Assembly: GCA_943787425.1 (NCBI GenBank)
Contig: CALSMJ010000001.1
Coordinates: forward strand, 248,001-312,000
Direction of reading: 5' to 3'
Length of the DNA: 64,000 nt
Source of the DNA: an uncultured Pseudomonadales bacterium
Lineage (GTDB): Bacteria; Pseudomonadota; Gammaproteobacteria; Pseudomonadales; Azotimanducaceae
Shown in pieces: positions 36,677 to 45,002 of this stretch (within the stretch, counting starts at the first letter, position 1; each line of letters starts with the position of its first letter). A program made the position numbers and the translations under genes. The notes under the pieces are model-generated. The model searched no databases, was not told where the DNA came from, and was given only the letters and a program-made list of their open reading frames with translations.

Positions 36677-36734
36677 TGTGCGATCGGTTTGCGGCAGCCG
36701 CGTTATGTGCGATCGGTTTGCAGCAGCCGCGTTA
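36677..36734. repeat. 29-bp tandem duplication
   Basis: Two adjacent 29-bp units beginning tgtgcgatcg and ending agccgcgtta differ at one base (tgcggcag versus tgcagcag). They sit in the 736-base gap between the monooxygenase and the FMN glutamate-synthase-like gene. Shortly after, gaggcactcaatc is also duplicated (36800-36835). No gene is convincing in this gap, though a plus-strand frame at 36547-36840 is open. Confidence 0.85.
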
Positions 36735-36916
36735 TGTTAAGTTCAGTGGACTACTCAGGCTCAGCGCAGCACCCGCTGCGTCGGCCGCGGCGGGTGTTAT
36801 CCGATCAGAGGCACTCAATCCGAGGCACTCAATCAGATGACGCAACCCTCGGCGCATCTTGAATGCGGTTCGCTTTTAGTCTTAACTGCCAGCAATCACT
36901 GAGAGCCTTGTTCGCC

Positions 36917-38551
36917 ATGAATTGGTTATTCGGCCGCTATAGCGTCGTCTTTTATGCAACCCTTGCAACACTTGCCGGTGCGGCTTGGCTTGCCCTTGAT
37001 GGGACGTTTAATATCTGGTTCACAAGCTGCTGGGTGCTATCGAGTCTGCTTATGGGCTTGGGGATTCACGACTATTTCCAAACCGGCAGCGCGGTCCGGG
37101 CCAACTTTCCCGTTTTAGGCAGACTCCGGTACTTTTTTGAAAGCATTCGACCGGAACTCAGACAATACTTTTGGGAAGATGATGACGCCGAGTTGCCTTA
37201 CTCTCGCAATCAACGGGCCATGGTATACCAACGCGCGAAGTCTGAGTTTTCAATTCGCGCATTTGGCTCGATCGAGCCCATGTACCAAGAAGATTTTAGC
37301 TGGCTGAATCACTCGCTTGCGCCCCTACACATCGAGGCCAAGGATTTTCGGACGTGGGTTGGCGTGGGTGATCGACGCTACGCCATTTCGTTACTGAACA
37401 TTTCAGGCACTTCTTTTGGCGCTTTATCGCCACCCGCCATTCAAGCGCTGAATCTGGGCGCCGCTCAAGGCCAGTTTGCCCACAATACCGGTGAGGGTTC
37501 GGTCTCGCCCTACCACATCAAAGGTGGCGGCGATTTAATCTTGCAAGTCTCAACGGGTTATTTCGGATTTCGGGATGCCAATGGCCGTTTAGATCGCGCA
37601 CTTTTTGAACAAAAAGCAACCCAAGATCAGGTCAAAATGATTGAGATCAAACTCAGTCAAGGCGCCAAGCCGGGCCATGGTGGCCTTTTACCCGCAGCCA
37701 AGGTCACCGCCGAAATTGCCCTGACCCGAGGCATTACCGAGGGGGTAGACTGCGCGTCCCCCGCCAGCCACACAGAATTCGGAACGCCGCAAGCGTTATT
37801 GCGCTTTGCGGACGAGCTTCGCGTCATCAGTGGCGGCAAACCGGTTGGCATCAAACTCTGTATTGGCCATCCGTGGGAATTTATCGCCATCGTCAAAAGT
37901 ATGACCGAAGGCGAGCCACTGCTTGATTTTATATCGGTTGATGGCGCGGAAGGCGGCACGGGCGCGGCGCCAACGGAGTTTAGTGACCATCTTGGCAGCC
38001 CTTTAACCGATGCCCTGGTCTTCGTGGACAATACGCTTCGGGGCGCAGGCCTTCGAGACAGAATTAAAATCGCCGCCTCGGGGAAAATGGTCAGTGCCTT
38101 TGACATTGTGAAGCACTGCGCACTCGGCGCAGACTGGGTCAACATGGCGCGACCGTTTATGTTCGCGTTAGGCTGCATTCAAGCGCGCAATTGCGCGTCC
38201 GGCCTCTGCCCTACTGGCATCGCAACCATGGACCCAACGCGATACCGGGTGCTTGATATCGAACTAAAAGCCGGCCGAGTCCGCAATTTTCATCAAAACA
38301 CGTTAAAGGCTGTTGGAGAGCTGATCGGTGCCGCAGGCATTGCGCATCCTGTGGATTTAAATCGGCGCCATATTGTTCGACGTCTGTCAGGCAGTGAGAT
38401 CCTTTTGGCAGATCAAATCTATCCCAAGGTCCTTGCCAACCAGTTGTTTACGGATGAGCCGATTGCCGACCCTCGTCTTGCCGTCTATTGGCATCGCGTC
38501 AGCGGCCGAAGTTTTTCGGCAGACGACCCGGAGCCCGCATCAGACCTGTAG
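36917..38551 (+). CDS. Membrane-anchored FMN-binding glutamate-synthase-like protein
   Basis: A 544-residue single-chain homologue of the GltB synthase domain. Two N-terminal hydrophobic segments (YSVVFYATLATLAGAAWLAL and IWFTSCWVLSSLLMGLGIHD) precede the FMN barrel with SGTSFGALSPPAIQALNLGA, GEGSVSPYHIKGGGDLILQV, KPGHGGLLPAAKV, DGAEGGTGAAPTEFSDHLG and ASGKMVSAFDIV. Three cysteines, C420, C426 and C431 (CIQARNCASGLCPTGIAT), match the 3Fe-4S cluster site. The amidotransferase domain is absent. The start is ATG 36917. Such stand-alone proteins are widespread and mostly uncharacterised. Glutamate synthesis from ammonia or another FMN redox role has been suggested. Confidence 0.87.
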   Translation: MNWLFGRYSVVFYATLATLAGAAWLALDGTFNIWFTSCWVLSSLLMGLGIHDYFQTGSAVRANFPVLGRLRYFFESIRPELRQYFWEDDDAELPYSRNQRAMVYQRAKSEFSIRAFGSIEPMYQEDFSWLNHSLAPLHIEAKDFRTWVGVGDRRYAISLLNISGTSFGALSPPAIQALNLGAAQGQFAHNTGEGSVSPYHIKGGGDLILQVSTGYFGFRDANGRLDRALFEQKATQDQVKMIEIKLSQGAKPGHGGLLPAAKVTAEIALTRGITEGVDCASPASHTEFGTPQALLRFADELRVISGGKPVGIKLCIGHPWEFIAIVKSMTEGEPLLDFISVDGAEGGTGAAPTEFSDHLGSPLTDALVFVDNTLRGAGLRDRIKIAASGKMVSAFDIVKHCALGADWVNMARPFMFALGCIQARNCASGLCPTGIATMDPTRYRVLDIELKAGRVRNFHQNTLKAVGELIGAAGIAHPVDLNRRHIVRRLSGSEILLADQIYPKVLANQLFTDEPIADPRLAVYWHRVSGRSFSADDPEPASDL

Positions 38552-38644
38552 CCGACCGGCGCCGCGGAGACGCAGACCCGTAGGTTCTAACAGCCCGCCT
38601 CAAACTACCTTCTGACAATTGCTCAATAATGTTTGCCCATTTCG

Positions 38645-39514
38645 TTAGGTTGCAAGGGCTTCAAGGCAGGCCCAATCTAGGCGTCCCAAATTACCACCGG
38701 CGTCGACCGGTTGAACACAGACGTGATCCGCGCCTGCATCCTGGTGCGCTTTGATTCGGTCTTGGATATCCGCGATGCTACCCCATGCGAAGGTGGTATC
38801 AATAAACCGATCCGTTAAGTCATTGATGTCGGCTTCGGTGAGCCCCATCCGTAACCAGTTATTGCGATAGTTCGGTAACCCTTGATAAATTTTGGCATTG
38901 GCACGGGCAGCAGTGCGGGCCTTATCCGGGTCCGATTCCAAGATGACCTTCTGCTCAACGCACAATAAAGGCCCCGCGCCCATTATCTCTCGCGCCATCC
39001 GAGTATGATCGGGTGAACTAAAGTAAGGATGCGCGCCCGCACTGTGACTGGCCGCAAGCTCCAACATCTTCGGACCCAACGCCGCAATCACCGTGAGCGG
39101 ACTGTTCGCTGGTGGACGGCCGCTGTAGGGCGAGGCTTTCATCTTTTCGAGATACTCGCGCATGGTCGCAACCGGCGCCTTGTATTGCAGTCCTCGAACC
39201 CCTTCGACTAAAGGCTTATGCGAGACGCCAATGCCGAGCAAAAACCGCCCGTCGGATTGTTCTGCAAGCGTATTTTGCGCGGCGAGCGTGACGCCGGGTT
39301 CACGGTGATAAATATTCATAATACCCGTGGCCAAATTAAGCTGGCTCGTTTGGCTCAACAGCCAAGCTGCTGTGGCCACCGGACTTCGTCCCACTGTTTC
39401 TGGAATCCAAAGGGTGCCATAACCCAATTGTTCAATTTTGCGCGCCGCCTCTGCCGCTTCCGTAGAGGTGAAGCCATCTTGAAAATACCAAACGCCTACT
39501 GCACCTAAGTCCAT
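38645..39514 (-). CDS. LLM class F420-dependent oxidoreductase (TIGR03620-like)
   Basis: A 289-residue luciferase-like barrel. The start LGAVGVWYFQDGFTSTEAAE, LGYGTLWIPETVGRSPVATA, LNLATGIMNIYHREPGVTLA, DGRFLLGIGVSHKPLVEGVR and LTVIAALGPKMLELAASHSA match the probable-F420 subfamily TIGR03620. The late WGSIADIQDRIKAHQDAGAD is the usual C-terminal helix. It is the second LLM-type gene here. It is read convergently with the FMN glutamate-synthase-like gene, with no close partner in an operon. Cofactor (F420 or FMN) and substrate are inferred from family only. Confidence 0.88.
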   Translation of the reverse strand: MDLGAVGVWYFQDGFTSTEAAEAARKIEQLGYGTLWIPETVGRSPVATAAWLLSQTSQLNLATGIMNIYHREPGVTLAAQNTLAEQSDGRFLLGIGVSHKPLVEGVRGLQYKAPVATMREYLEKMKASPYSGRPPANSPLTVIAALGPKMLELAASHSAGAHPYFSSPDHTRMAREIMGAGPLLCVEQKVILESDPDKARTAARANAKIYQGLPNYRNNWLRMGLTEADINDLTDRFIDTTFAWGSIADIQDRIKAHQDAGADHVCVQPVDAGGNLGRLDWACLEALAT

Positions 39515-39755
39515 AATCTGTCCTTGCTTTTACTGTCTATAACAATGTCTTTTAAAATCAACCCGATTTAATGTGCTCGCGCGTCCCTTGTTCAAAGCGC
39601 GATGAGCCAACCTAACACAGCATACCGAGCATAGAAACCAACCCTTGGGCTGCAAAAGGGCGCCTACTCGACACCCGTACGGGGCGTGCATCAAACTGGG
39701 AATGATTCTAGACAGACGCCGCATGGCTTTAAACGACCCGCTCGCAATACGCGGC

Positions 39756-41033
39756 TTAAGACAACCGCTTGATCGGCTTGTAACCGATTTCACCGCCACG
39801 CTTTTTAGGCTGAGCCGTTTTTTTCTGACTCCGGCGCACTTTGGCTTTCTTACTGCCGGCGGCCTTGCCAGATTTTTTGACTTTCACGGGGCCACGATAG
39901 CTGGCTTGAAGGCCCGGTACCTTCCGATGCTCAAAGCGAAGTTTAAGATAGCGTTCAATACTCGACATTTGGTTCCATTCGTTAGAACTCACGAGCGTGA
40001 TTGCTTTACCTACTTGTCCCGCCCGGCCGGTGCGTCCTATTCGGTGGACGTGGTCGTCGCCCGACTGTGCAACGTTGTAATTGATCACCAAAGTAATGCC
40101 GTCAATATCAAGTCCTCGGGCCGCGACATCGGTCGCAACCAAAACGCCTACTTGACCACTTCGAAAGCGATTCATGACTTGCTTACGATCACTCTGGGAG
40201 AGCTCCCCATGGATAAAATCCACCCGAAGCTTTTGCGCTTTCAAGGCCATCCCAAGTTCTTGGCACCCTTTGCGGGTGTTGCAAAAAACCATCGAACGCG
40301 GCGCCTGCTCTTTGGCAAGCAGCGCAACGACTAGCTTTTCTTTATGCTTTGCATCATCGGCGAGCACCACTTGCTGCGTAATACTGTCATGACCTTGCCG
40401 GTGCTCATCGATGGTGATCGACTCAGGGTTCCGCAACATCCTGGTGATGCCGGGCATTGCTTTGTGGGAGAGCGTTGCAGAAAACAATAGGGTTTGACGC
40501 TGGGTGCGACACGCCCGCGCAATCGTCTCCATATCGATCGCAAAGCCCATATCCAACATGCGATCGGCCTCATCTAGCACGAGCACTTCGAGATCTTGAA
40601 AATCTGGCGTGCCTTTTTCAATGTGTTCAACCAGCCGGCCCGGGGTTGCTATGATGACTTCAGGATTTTTACGCAGGGTCGCTGCCTGATGGTTAAACGC
40701 TTCGCCGCCCATAATGAGGCCGCACTTAATTTGCGTGTAGCGCGCCATGGCATCAAAGGTTCTGCGAGTTTGCAGCGCAAGCTCTCTTGTCGGCAATAAA
40801 ATCAGCACCCGAGTGCCAGATTTCGGCGCGTCACGGTCGAGCATTAAATTCAAGGTCGGCAATAAAAATGCCGCCGTCTTACCGCTACCGGTCTTCGAGC
40901 ATACGATCAAGTCGCGTCCGCTCAAGGCAGCCGGAATGGCTTTGGCCTGAACGGCCGTTGCTTCGGTAAAGCCCTGCTCGTCTGCCGCGCGAAGGAGCTG
41001 AGGGTGTAATGGGAGGTCGCTGATCACGGCCAC
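39756..41033 (-). CDS. DEAD-box RNA helicase, SrmB-like
   Basis: A 425-residue DEAD-box helicase. Motifs seen: Q motif FTEATAVQ, motif I SKTGSGKT, PTREL, TPGR, DEADRMLDMGF, SATLS, ARGLD and HRIGRTGRAG, then a lysine-rich tail (KVKKSGKAAGSKKAKVRRSQ). The sequence around TPGRLVEHIEKGTPDFQDLE and the length are closest to SrmB, which acts in assembly of the large ribosomal subunit, rather than to DeaD at 8469. The start used is GTG 41033; a second GTG two codons later is possible and neither has a strong Shine-Dalgarno sequence. No operon partner. Confidence 0.9.
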   Translation of the reverse strand: MAVISDLPLHPQLLRAADEQGFTEATAVQAKAIPAALSGRDLIVCSKTGSGKTAAFLLPTLNLMLDRDAPKSGTRVLILLPTRELALQTRRTFDAMARYTQIKCGLIMGGEAFNHQAATLRKNPEVIIATPGRLVEHIEKGTPDFQDLEVLVLDEADRMLDMGFAIDMETIARACRTQRQTLLFSATLSHKAMPGITRMLRNPESITIDEHRQGHDSITQQVVLADDAKHKEKLVVALLAKEQAPRSMVFCNTRKGCQELGMALKAQKLRVDFIHGELSQSDRKQVMNRFRSGQVGVLVATDVAARGLDIDGITLVINYNVAQSGDDHVHRIGRTGRAGQVGKAITLVSSNEWNQMSSIERYLKLRFEHRKVPGLQASYRGPVKVKKSGKAAGSKKAKVRRSQKKTAQPKKRGGEIGYKPIKRLS

Positions 41034-41186
41034 ATAATAGCTCGTGCGGTACGGTAATGCCTGTGTTTATTGCGGTTTCGGCTTTGAAACCCTAATCCCA
41101 ATGCCAGGACCCTGCGGTTGCGCGTTTTCCCCGCAGGCCACACGACTGAATAAGTCTTCGCTTCCGGCTCGGTGTGGCATTTGGGC

Positions 41187-41933
41187 TCAAAACAGCCGCA
41201 AACCAAGATCGTTAAATTGCGCCAAATCCGATTCGGTGGGCGTTGAATAATAGCGCCCAGCCTCGGTGTCTTTGGACCAGCACTTCGGCCTGCCCTGTTG
41301 CTCGCGCTGGTCAATCACCCTCGCCAGCGCCGGCACCGCTTCCTGATACAAGGTGAGTAACTGGCTAAGGTAATCCTTTTTACGGTCGAGCGGCAGGGTC
41401 TCACGCTGGATGATCGGCCCGGTATCAATCCCAGCATCAACAATGTCATGAATGCTATACCCATAATGCGATCGCCCGTGCAACAGCGACCAAAAAGTCG
41501 CCATGACGCCGCGATAGTCTGGCAATAATCCAGAGTGCAGGTTGATCACCCCAAGGCTTGGCACGCTGATCGCTCGCGGTTGCAAGATCGAGCCAAACCG
41601 AATCGAGACCATCAAATCGGGCTGGAAAGACTGCAAGATCTCAAAGCCCTTACCCTGATTGACACCCGCAACCGTCGTTATGGGCACTGCCAATTGCTGA
41701 GATAGAGCGTTCTGGACTGCCGGCCAATCAGCACCACCTGATAAGCGCAACTGGGCTTTTAGCAGGCCCTGCTCATGCTTTGCCAGATCCCTGAGGGCGC
41801 GGGGCACAGCCTGAGGCATGCCAACCTGGGTCGTTTGCAACACCCGAATGTTTTGGCTTTGGAGTAACGGTCGTAAGCGCTCGAGCGCCGTGTAGCTGGC
41901 AAAATCTCGATTTGTGAGAAGCAATAGCCGCAT
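41187..41933 (-). CDS. Formyltransferase family protein
   Basis: A 248-residue protein of the methionyl-tRNA/GART formyltransferase fold. The signature VINLHSGLLPDYRGVMATFW contains the catalytic N-x-H pair and the S-L-L-P-x-x-[RK]-G motif (with G for S at one position), and D in GIDTGPII is the third catalytic residue. There is no C-terminal tRNA-binding domain, so this is not Fmt. It is more like the formyltransferases that modify sugars or small molecules, or the WbkC/ArnA-like group. ATG 41933 (MRLLLLTNRDFASY) starts the Rossmann core and is preferred to the frame end at 41996. Acceptor unknown. Confidence 0.8.
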   Translation of the reverse strand: MRLLLLTNRDFASYTALERLRPLLQSQNIRVLQTTQVGMPQAVPRALRDLAKHEQGLLKAQLRLSGGADWPAVQNALSQQLAVPITTVAGVNQGKGFEILQSFQPDLMVSIRFGSILQPRAISVPSLGVINLHSGLLPDYRGVMATFWSLLHGRSHYGYSIHDIVDAGIDTGPIIQRETLPLDRKKDYLSQLLTLYQEAVPALARVIDQREQQGRPKCWSKDTEAGRYYSTPTESDLAQFNDLGLRLF

Positions 41934-42015
41934 TAGAGGTTCGGCAACCCAATTAAATTTGGTTCTGAATTGGTTTTCATTTACAACGCTTTTCACCTCG
42001 TGTCAGAATCATTTG

Positions 42016-42558
42016 ATGACACTGCTTAAACACTTTTTTTCACCAAGCTGGCCTCGGCTTTGGATCGTGCTGACCTTGGCTGCGGCCACGCCAGTTTATG
42101 GTACCGAACCCCTAATCTCTGCCTTAAACTATCGGGCCGTCTCCGAGACGTTAGTCTCGTCTGGCCAAATCAGCCCAGCCCACATTGCCTCGCTGTCGGA
42201 TGAGCAGATTGACCTCGTCATTAATCTAACGGTTGACGACAACGACCTCAATGCCCGCGAAGGGTTTGAGATCACAAGTCAGGGCATTGATTACATCCAT
42301 ATTCCTGTTGACTGGGACAATCCGACAGAGCACGACTTACAGCTGTTTATGAGTATTCTAGACGCAGCGAGCAATCAAAAAGTCTTGGTCCATTGCTTTG
42401 CCAATTATCGAGCGTCGGCGTTCATCTACCTCTATCGAACACTTAAGCAAGGCGTTGATCCCGAAATAGCCCGCACCGACCTGGATGCGATCTGGCCGCA
42501 ATCGGCCTGGGCGCAATACCCGCAATGGCAGACCTTTATCGCTGAGAGGGCGCGTTAA
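42016..42558 (+). CDS. Exported protein-tyrosine-phosphatase-like protein with CX4R loop
   Basis: A 180-residue protein with an N-terminal signal segment (RLWIVLTLAAATPVYG) and a compact phosphatase fold of the DUF442/dual-specificity type. INLTVDDNDLNAREGFEITS and IDYIHIPVDWDNPTEHDLQL lead to the loop VHCFANYRASAF with C127 and R132. The spacing is C-x4-R, one residue shorter than the classical C-x5-R. A related HCAANYR form occurs in other bacterial members as far as I recall. ATG 42016 is chosen over upstream starts because it begins the signal peptide. It is divergent from the formyltransferase gene, 82 bases apart. Activity is uncertain. Confidence 0.75.
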   Translation: MTLLKHFFSPSWPRLWIVLTLAAATPVYGTEPLISALNYRAVSETLVSSGQISPAHIASLSDEQIDLVINLTVDDNDLNAREGFEITSQGIDYIHIPVDWDNPTEHDLQLFMSILDAASNQKVLVHCFANYRASAFIYLYRTLKQGVDPEIARTDLDAIWPQSAWAQYPQWQTFIAERAR

Positions 42559-42640
42559 ATCACCGCGCACCCTAAAAAGCGCCTAAAGCCACGGCGGACA
42601 TCGCCCGAAGTTTTGCTAACTCAACCCTACAAGGATCATT

Positions 42641-43630
42641 ATGAGCACGACCGCCCAAATATTTCATTTAAAACAGCCCCCCCAGGGCTTACCCAGCACG
42701 GCCGATTTTGAACTTCGGGACATTGAACTGCCAGAACCCGGTGATAACCAAGTCTTGGTCGAAAACCTTTATATGTCGGTTGATCCCTACATGCGAGGTC
42801 GAATGCGTTTTATGGCGCCAGGCTCAAAACTTTTTGGCGCTGCGGTCGGTCGGGTACTCGCGTCAAACAGCCCGACCCTTTCGATCGGGGATTTTGTCCT
42901 CAATCCGCATAGCTGGCACAGCCATTTTGTTGACGATGCGAGTGTTATGACCCAACTCGACCCTGAACTTGCCCCCTTACCCAGTTACTTGGGGGTTATG
43001 GGTATGCCGGGTCTTACTGCTTGGGGGGGGCTACTGATCACCGGTGAATATCAAGACGGAGAAACGCTCTTTGTTTCAGCCGCATCGGGCGCTGTCGGGA
43101 GCCTGGTCGGTCAAATTGCCAAGCTTAAAGGTGGTCGCGTTGTCGGCAGTGCTGGGAGCGACGCGAAAGTTCAAACCTTGATTCATGATTTTGGTTTTGA
43201 TCACGCCTTCAACTACCGAACGGATGATCCCTTGACGGAACTAAAAAAGGGTGCGCCCGAAGGCATTGATGTGTACTTTGAAAATGTTGGCGGTCCGCAA
43301 TTAGAGGCCGCGCTGACCCATATGCGGCCTCATGGCCGAATTCCGATCTGCGGCATGATTGCCCATTATAACGATCACGGTGACGCAACGCCGGGTCCTC
43401 GAAATCTCACCGAGACCATCTACAAATTCATCACGCTAAAGGGTTTTGTCGTCTCGGCCTTCGAATCAAAGCGCGCGGAATTTCAGCAACAGATGGCAGG
43501 TTGGATCAAGTCCGGCGACGTGCGCTACGAAGAAACCATTTTTGAGGGCTTGGCTTCAGCACCTGACGCTTTTATCGGGCTCTTCTCGGGCGAGAATAAC
43601 GGCAAGATGCTGGTGCACCTCGCCGATTAA
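42641..43630 (+). CDS. NADP-dependent MDR oxidoreductase (PTGR/CurA-like)
   Basis: A 329-residue zinc-free medium-chain reductase. Typical blocks: VLVENLYMSVDPYMRGRM, GMPGLTAWGGLLITGEYQDG, ETLFVSAASGAVGSLVGQIA (AASGAVGS nucleotide turn), VVGSAGSDAK, VYFENVGGPQLEAALTHM, and the C-terminal GENNGKMLVHL. Members (leukotriene B4 12-hydroxydehydrogenase, CurA, YncB) reduce the double bond of enones and enals. ATG 42641 follows AAGGATCATT. It is followed by the serine hydrolase gene after 151 bases that hold tandem operator-like repeats. Confidence 0.92.
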   Translation: MSTTAQIFHLKQPPQGLPSTADFELRDIELPEPGDNQVLVENLYMSVDPYMRGRMRFMAPGSKLFGAAVGRVLASNSPTLSIGDFVLNPHSWHSHFVDDASVMTQLDPELAPLPSYLGVMGMPGLTAWGGLLITGEYQDGETLFVSAASGAVGSLVGQIAKLKGGRVVGSAGSDAKVQTLIHDFGFDHAFNYRTDDPLTELKKGAPEGIDVYFENVGGPQLEAALTHMRPHGRIPICGMIAHYNDHGDATPGPRNLTETIYKFITLKGFVVSAFESKRAEFQQQMAGWIKSGDVRYEETIFEGLASAPDAFIGLFSGENNGKMLVHLAD

Positions 43631-43652
43631 GATTCGGGCATCCTACGAGCGT

Positions 43653-43686
43653 GGTTTGAGTCAGACCCTCGGTTTGATTCAAACCG
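43653..43686. promoter_or_regulatory. Tandem inverted repeats, probable regulator sites
   Basis: CGGTTTGATTCAAACCG at 43670-43686 is a perfect 17-bp inverted repeat (8-bp arms, one central base). Just upstream GGTTTGAGTCAGACC (43653-43667) is a second copy with one mismatch. The centres are 18 bases apart, nearly two helical turns. They lie between the MDR reductase stop and the serine hydrolase start; TATTAT at 43711-43716 could be the -10 box. The arrangement suits a dimeric TetR- or GntR-type regulator. Confidence 0.6.
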
Positions 43687-43781
43687 CGGCTTTAGACGAC
43701 CGGTACAGGCTATTATTGACCGGCCGAGCCAATTCGATTCGGGATGTCAGGCAACCCGACAAACCTTTGCAGGAGACCTTC

Positions 43782-44960
43782 ATGTCACGATCTAACCGGA
43801 TGCAATCCGCTGCGCAACACTTCATTGACCAAAAGCAGTTCGCAGGCATTGAATGGCAGGTCAACGTTGCAGGCCGGATCTTGTCCCAAGGGCACGCGGG
43901 CGCCGCCAATGCAGACCACTCCTTACCCATTCCACAAGATGCGCTGTACCGGATCTATTCCATGACCAAGCCTGTCGTGTCGGTTCTGGCGCTCATGCTG
44001 ATTGAAGCGGGCAGGCTTCGCCTGTATGACTTTCTACCGAAATTTAATCGCGCCTTTGCGATGATGAAAGTCCTGAGTCCAGATGGGACTTTGGCGCCAG
44101 CACAGCGTCCGATAACCGTTGAAGACCTGTTAACCCATCGCGCCGGATTTACTTATGAGTTCATCACCGGTTGTCATATCGCCCCAGGCTATGATGCGAT
44201 CGCCTTGTCCGAAGATGGCGGTGTGTCACTCGATGAGATGATGGCAAAACTGGCCACGCAACCGCTTGCTTTTCAGCCCGGTAGTCAATTTCGCTATAGC
44301 GTTGCAACCGACGTGCTGGCACATGTGATCGAAAAAGCGACCGGCGAACGCTTGGATGATTTGCTTCGGGAACACCTGTTCGAACCGTTACAGATGCAGG
44401 ATACCGGATTCTGTATCCCCCCTGATCAACAGGATCGATTGATGCCGATGTTCGGCGTCAGCGATCTCCGCGATTTATCGCCGATGAACCCGCCGCTTGA
44501 ACAAACCCTCACGGCAATTGACGTGGCGGGCATGTACCCTAGCGATGATTCGAATTTTCGACGCGGCGGCCATGGTTTGTTCTCGACGACCTCAGATTAT
44601 CTAAAATTTGCCACCATGCTCTTGGATGGCAAGACTGCGACGGGGGAGGTCATTCTGTCTCGCACCATGCTCAAGATGATGCGAGCCAATCGAATCCCTG
44701 ATCACCAACTGCCCTTAAAAATTGGCTTAGGCCCCTTACCCGGCTACGGCTGGGGCCTAACAGGCCGAGTGATGATCGATATCGGTCAGGCTATGTCGCT
44801 GACCAATCTCGGCGAATTTGGCTGGTCTGGTGCTGCAGCCACCTATTTCTGGGTCGACCCCGCAGAAGCCATGGTTGGCGTCATGATGACCCAATACCTC
44901 GGCTCGATACTGCCCCTGTCCGAGGCACTTCGCACAGCGGCCTATCAGATGTTAGATTAA
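43782..44960 (+). CDS. Serine hydrolase, beta-lactamase/EstB (class C) family
   Basis: A 392-residue serine esterase or peptidase of the class C beta-lactamase fold. The nucleophile motif is S60-M-T-K63 (YRIYSMTKPVVS), the second motif tyrosine is Y172 (FRYSVATD), and the third is in FGWSGAAATYFWVDP. There is no signal peptide, so it is probably cytoplasmic, unlike true beta-lactamases. Members hydrolyse esters (EstB, LovD-like) or amides. ATG 43782 is preceded by CAGGAGAC. The frame runs back to 43446 inside the MDR gene and that extension is rejected. Likely one unit with the APH-like kinase gene (gap 42 bases). Confidence 0.9.
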   Translation: MSRSNRMQSAAQHFIDQKQFAGIEWQVNVAGRILSQGHAGAANADHSLPIPQDALYRIYSMTKPVVSVLALMLIEAGRLRLYDFLPKFNRAFAMMKVLSPDGTLAPAQRPITVEDLLTHRAGFTYEFITGCHIAPGYDAIALSEDGGVSLDEMMAKLATQPLAFQPGSQFRYSVATDVLAHVIEKATGERLDDLLREHLFEPLQMQDTGFCIPPDQQDRLMPMFGVSDLRDLSPMNPPLEQTLTAIDVAGMYPSDDSNFRRGGHGLFSTTSDYLKFATMLLDGKTATGEVILSRTMLKMMRANRIPDHQLPLKIGLGPLPGYGWGLTGRVMIDIGQAMSLTNLGEFGWSGAAATYFWVDPAEAMVGVMMTQYLGSILPLSEALRTAAYQMLD

Positions 44961-45002
44961 CAACCGCACTAATTTGATCCTTGTCATTTGTGGGAGAGCA
45001 CC

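Noticed and set aside
36547-36840. 97-codon plus-strand frame across the 29-bp duplication
   Set aside because: No family resemblance, no ribosome-binding site, and low-complexity alanine-rich end. Probably non-coding.
43446-43781. Long N-terminal extension of the serine hydrolase
   Set aside because: It overlaps the end of the MDR reductase in another frame. ATG 43782 has CAGGAG and starts the conserved domain.
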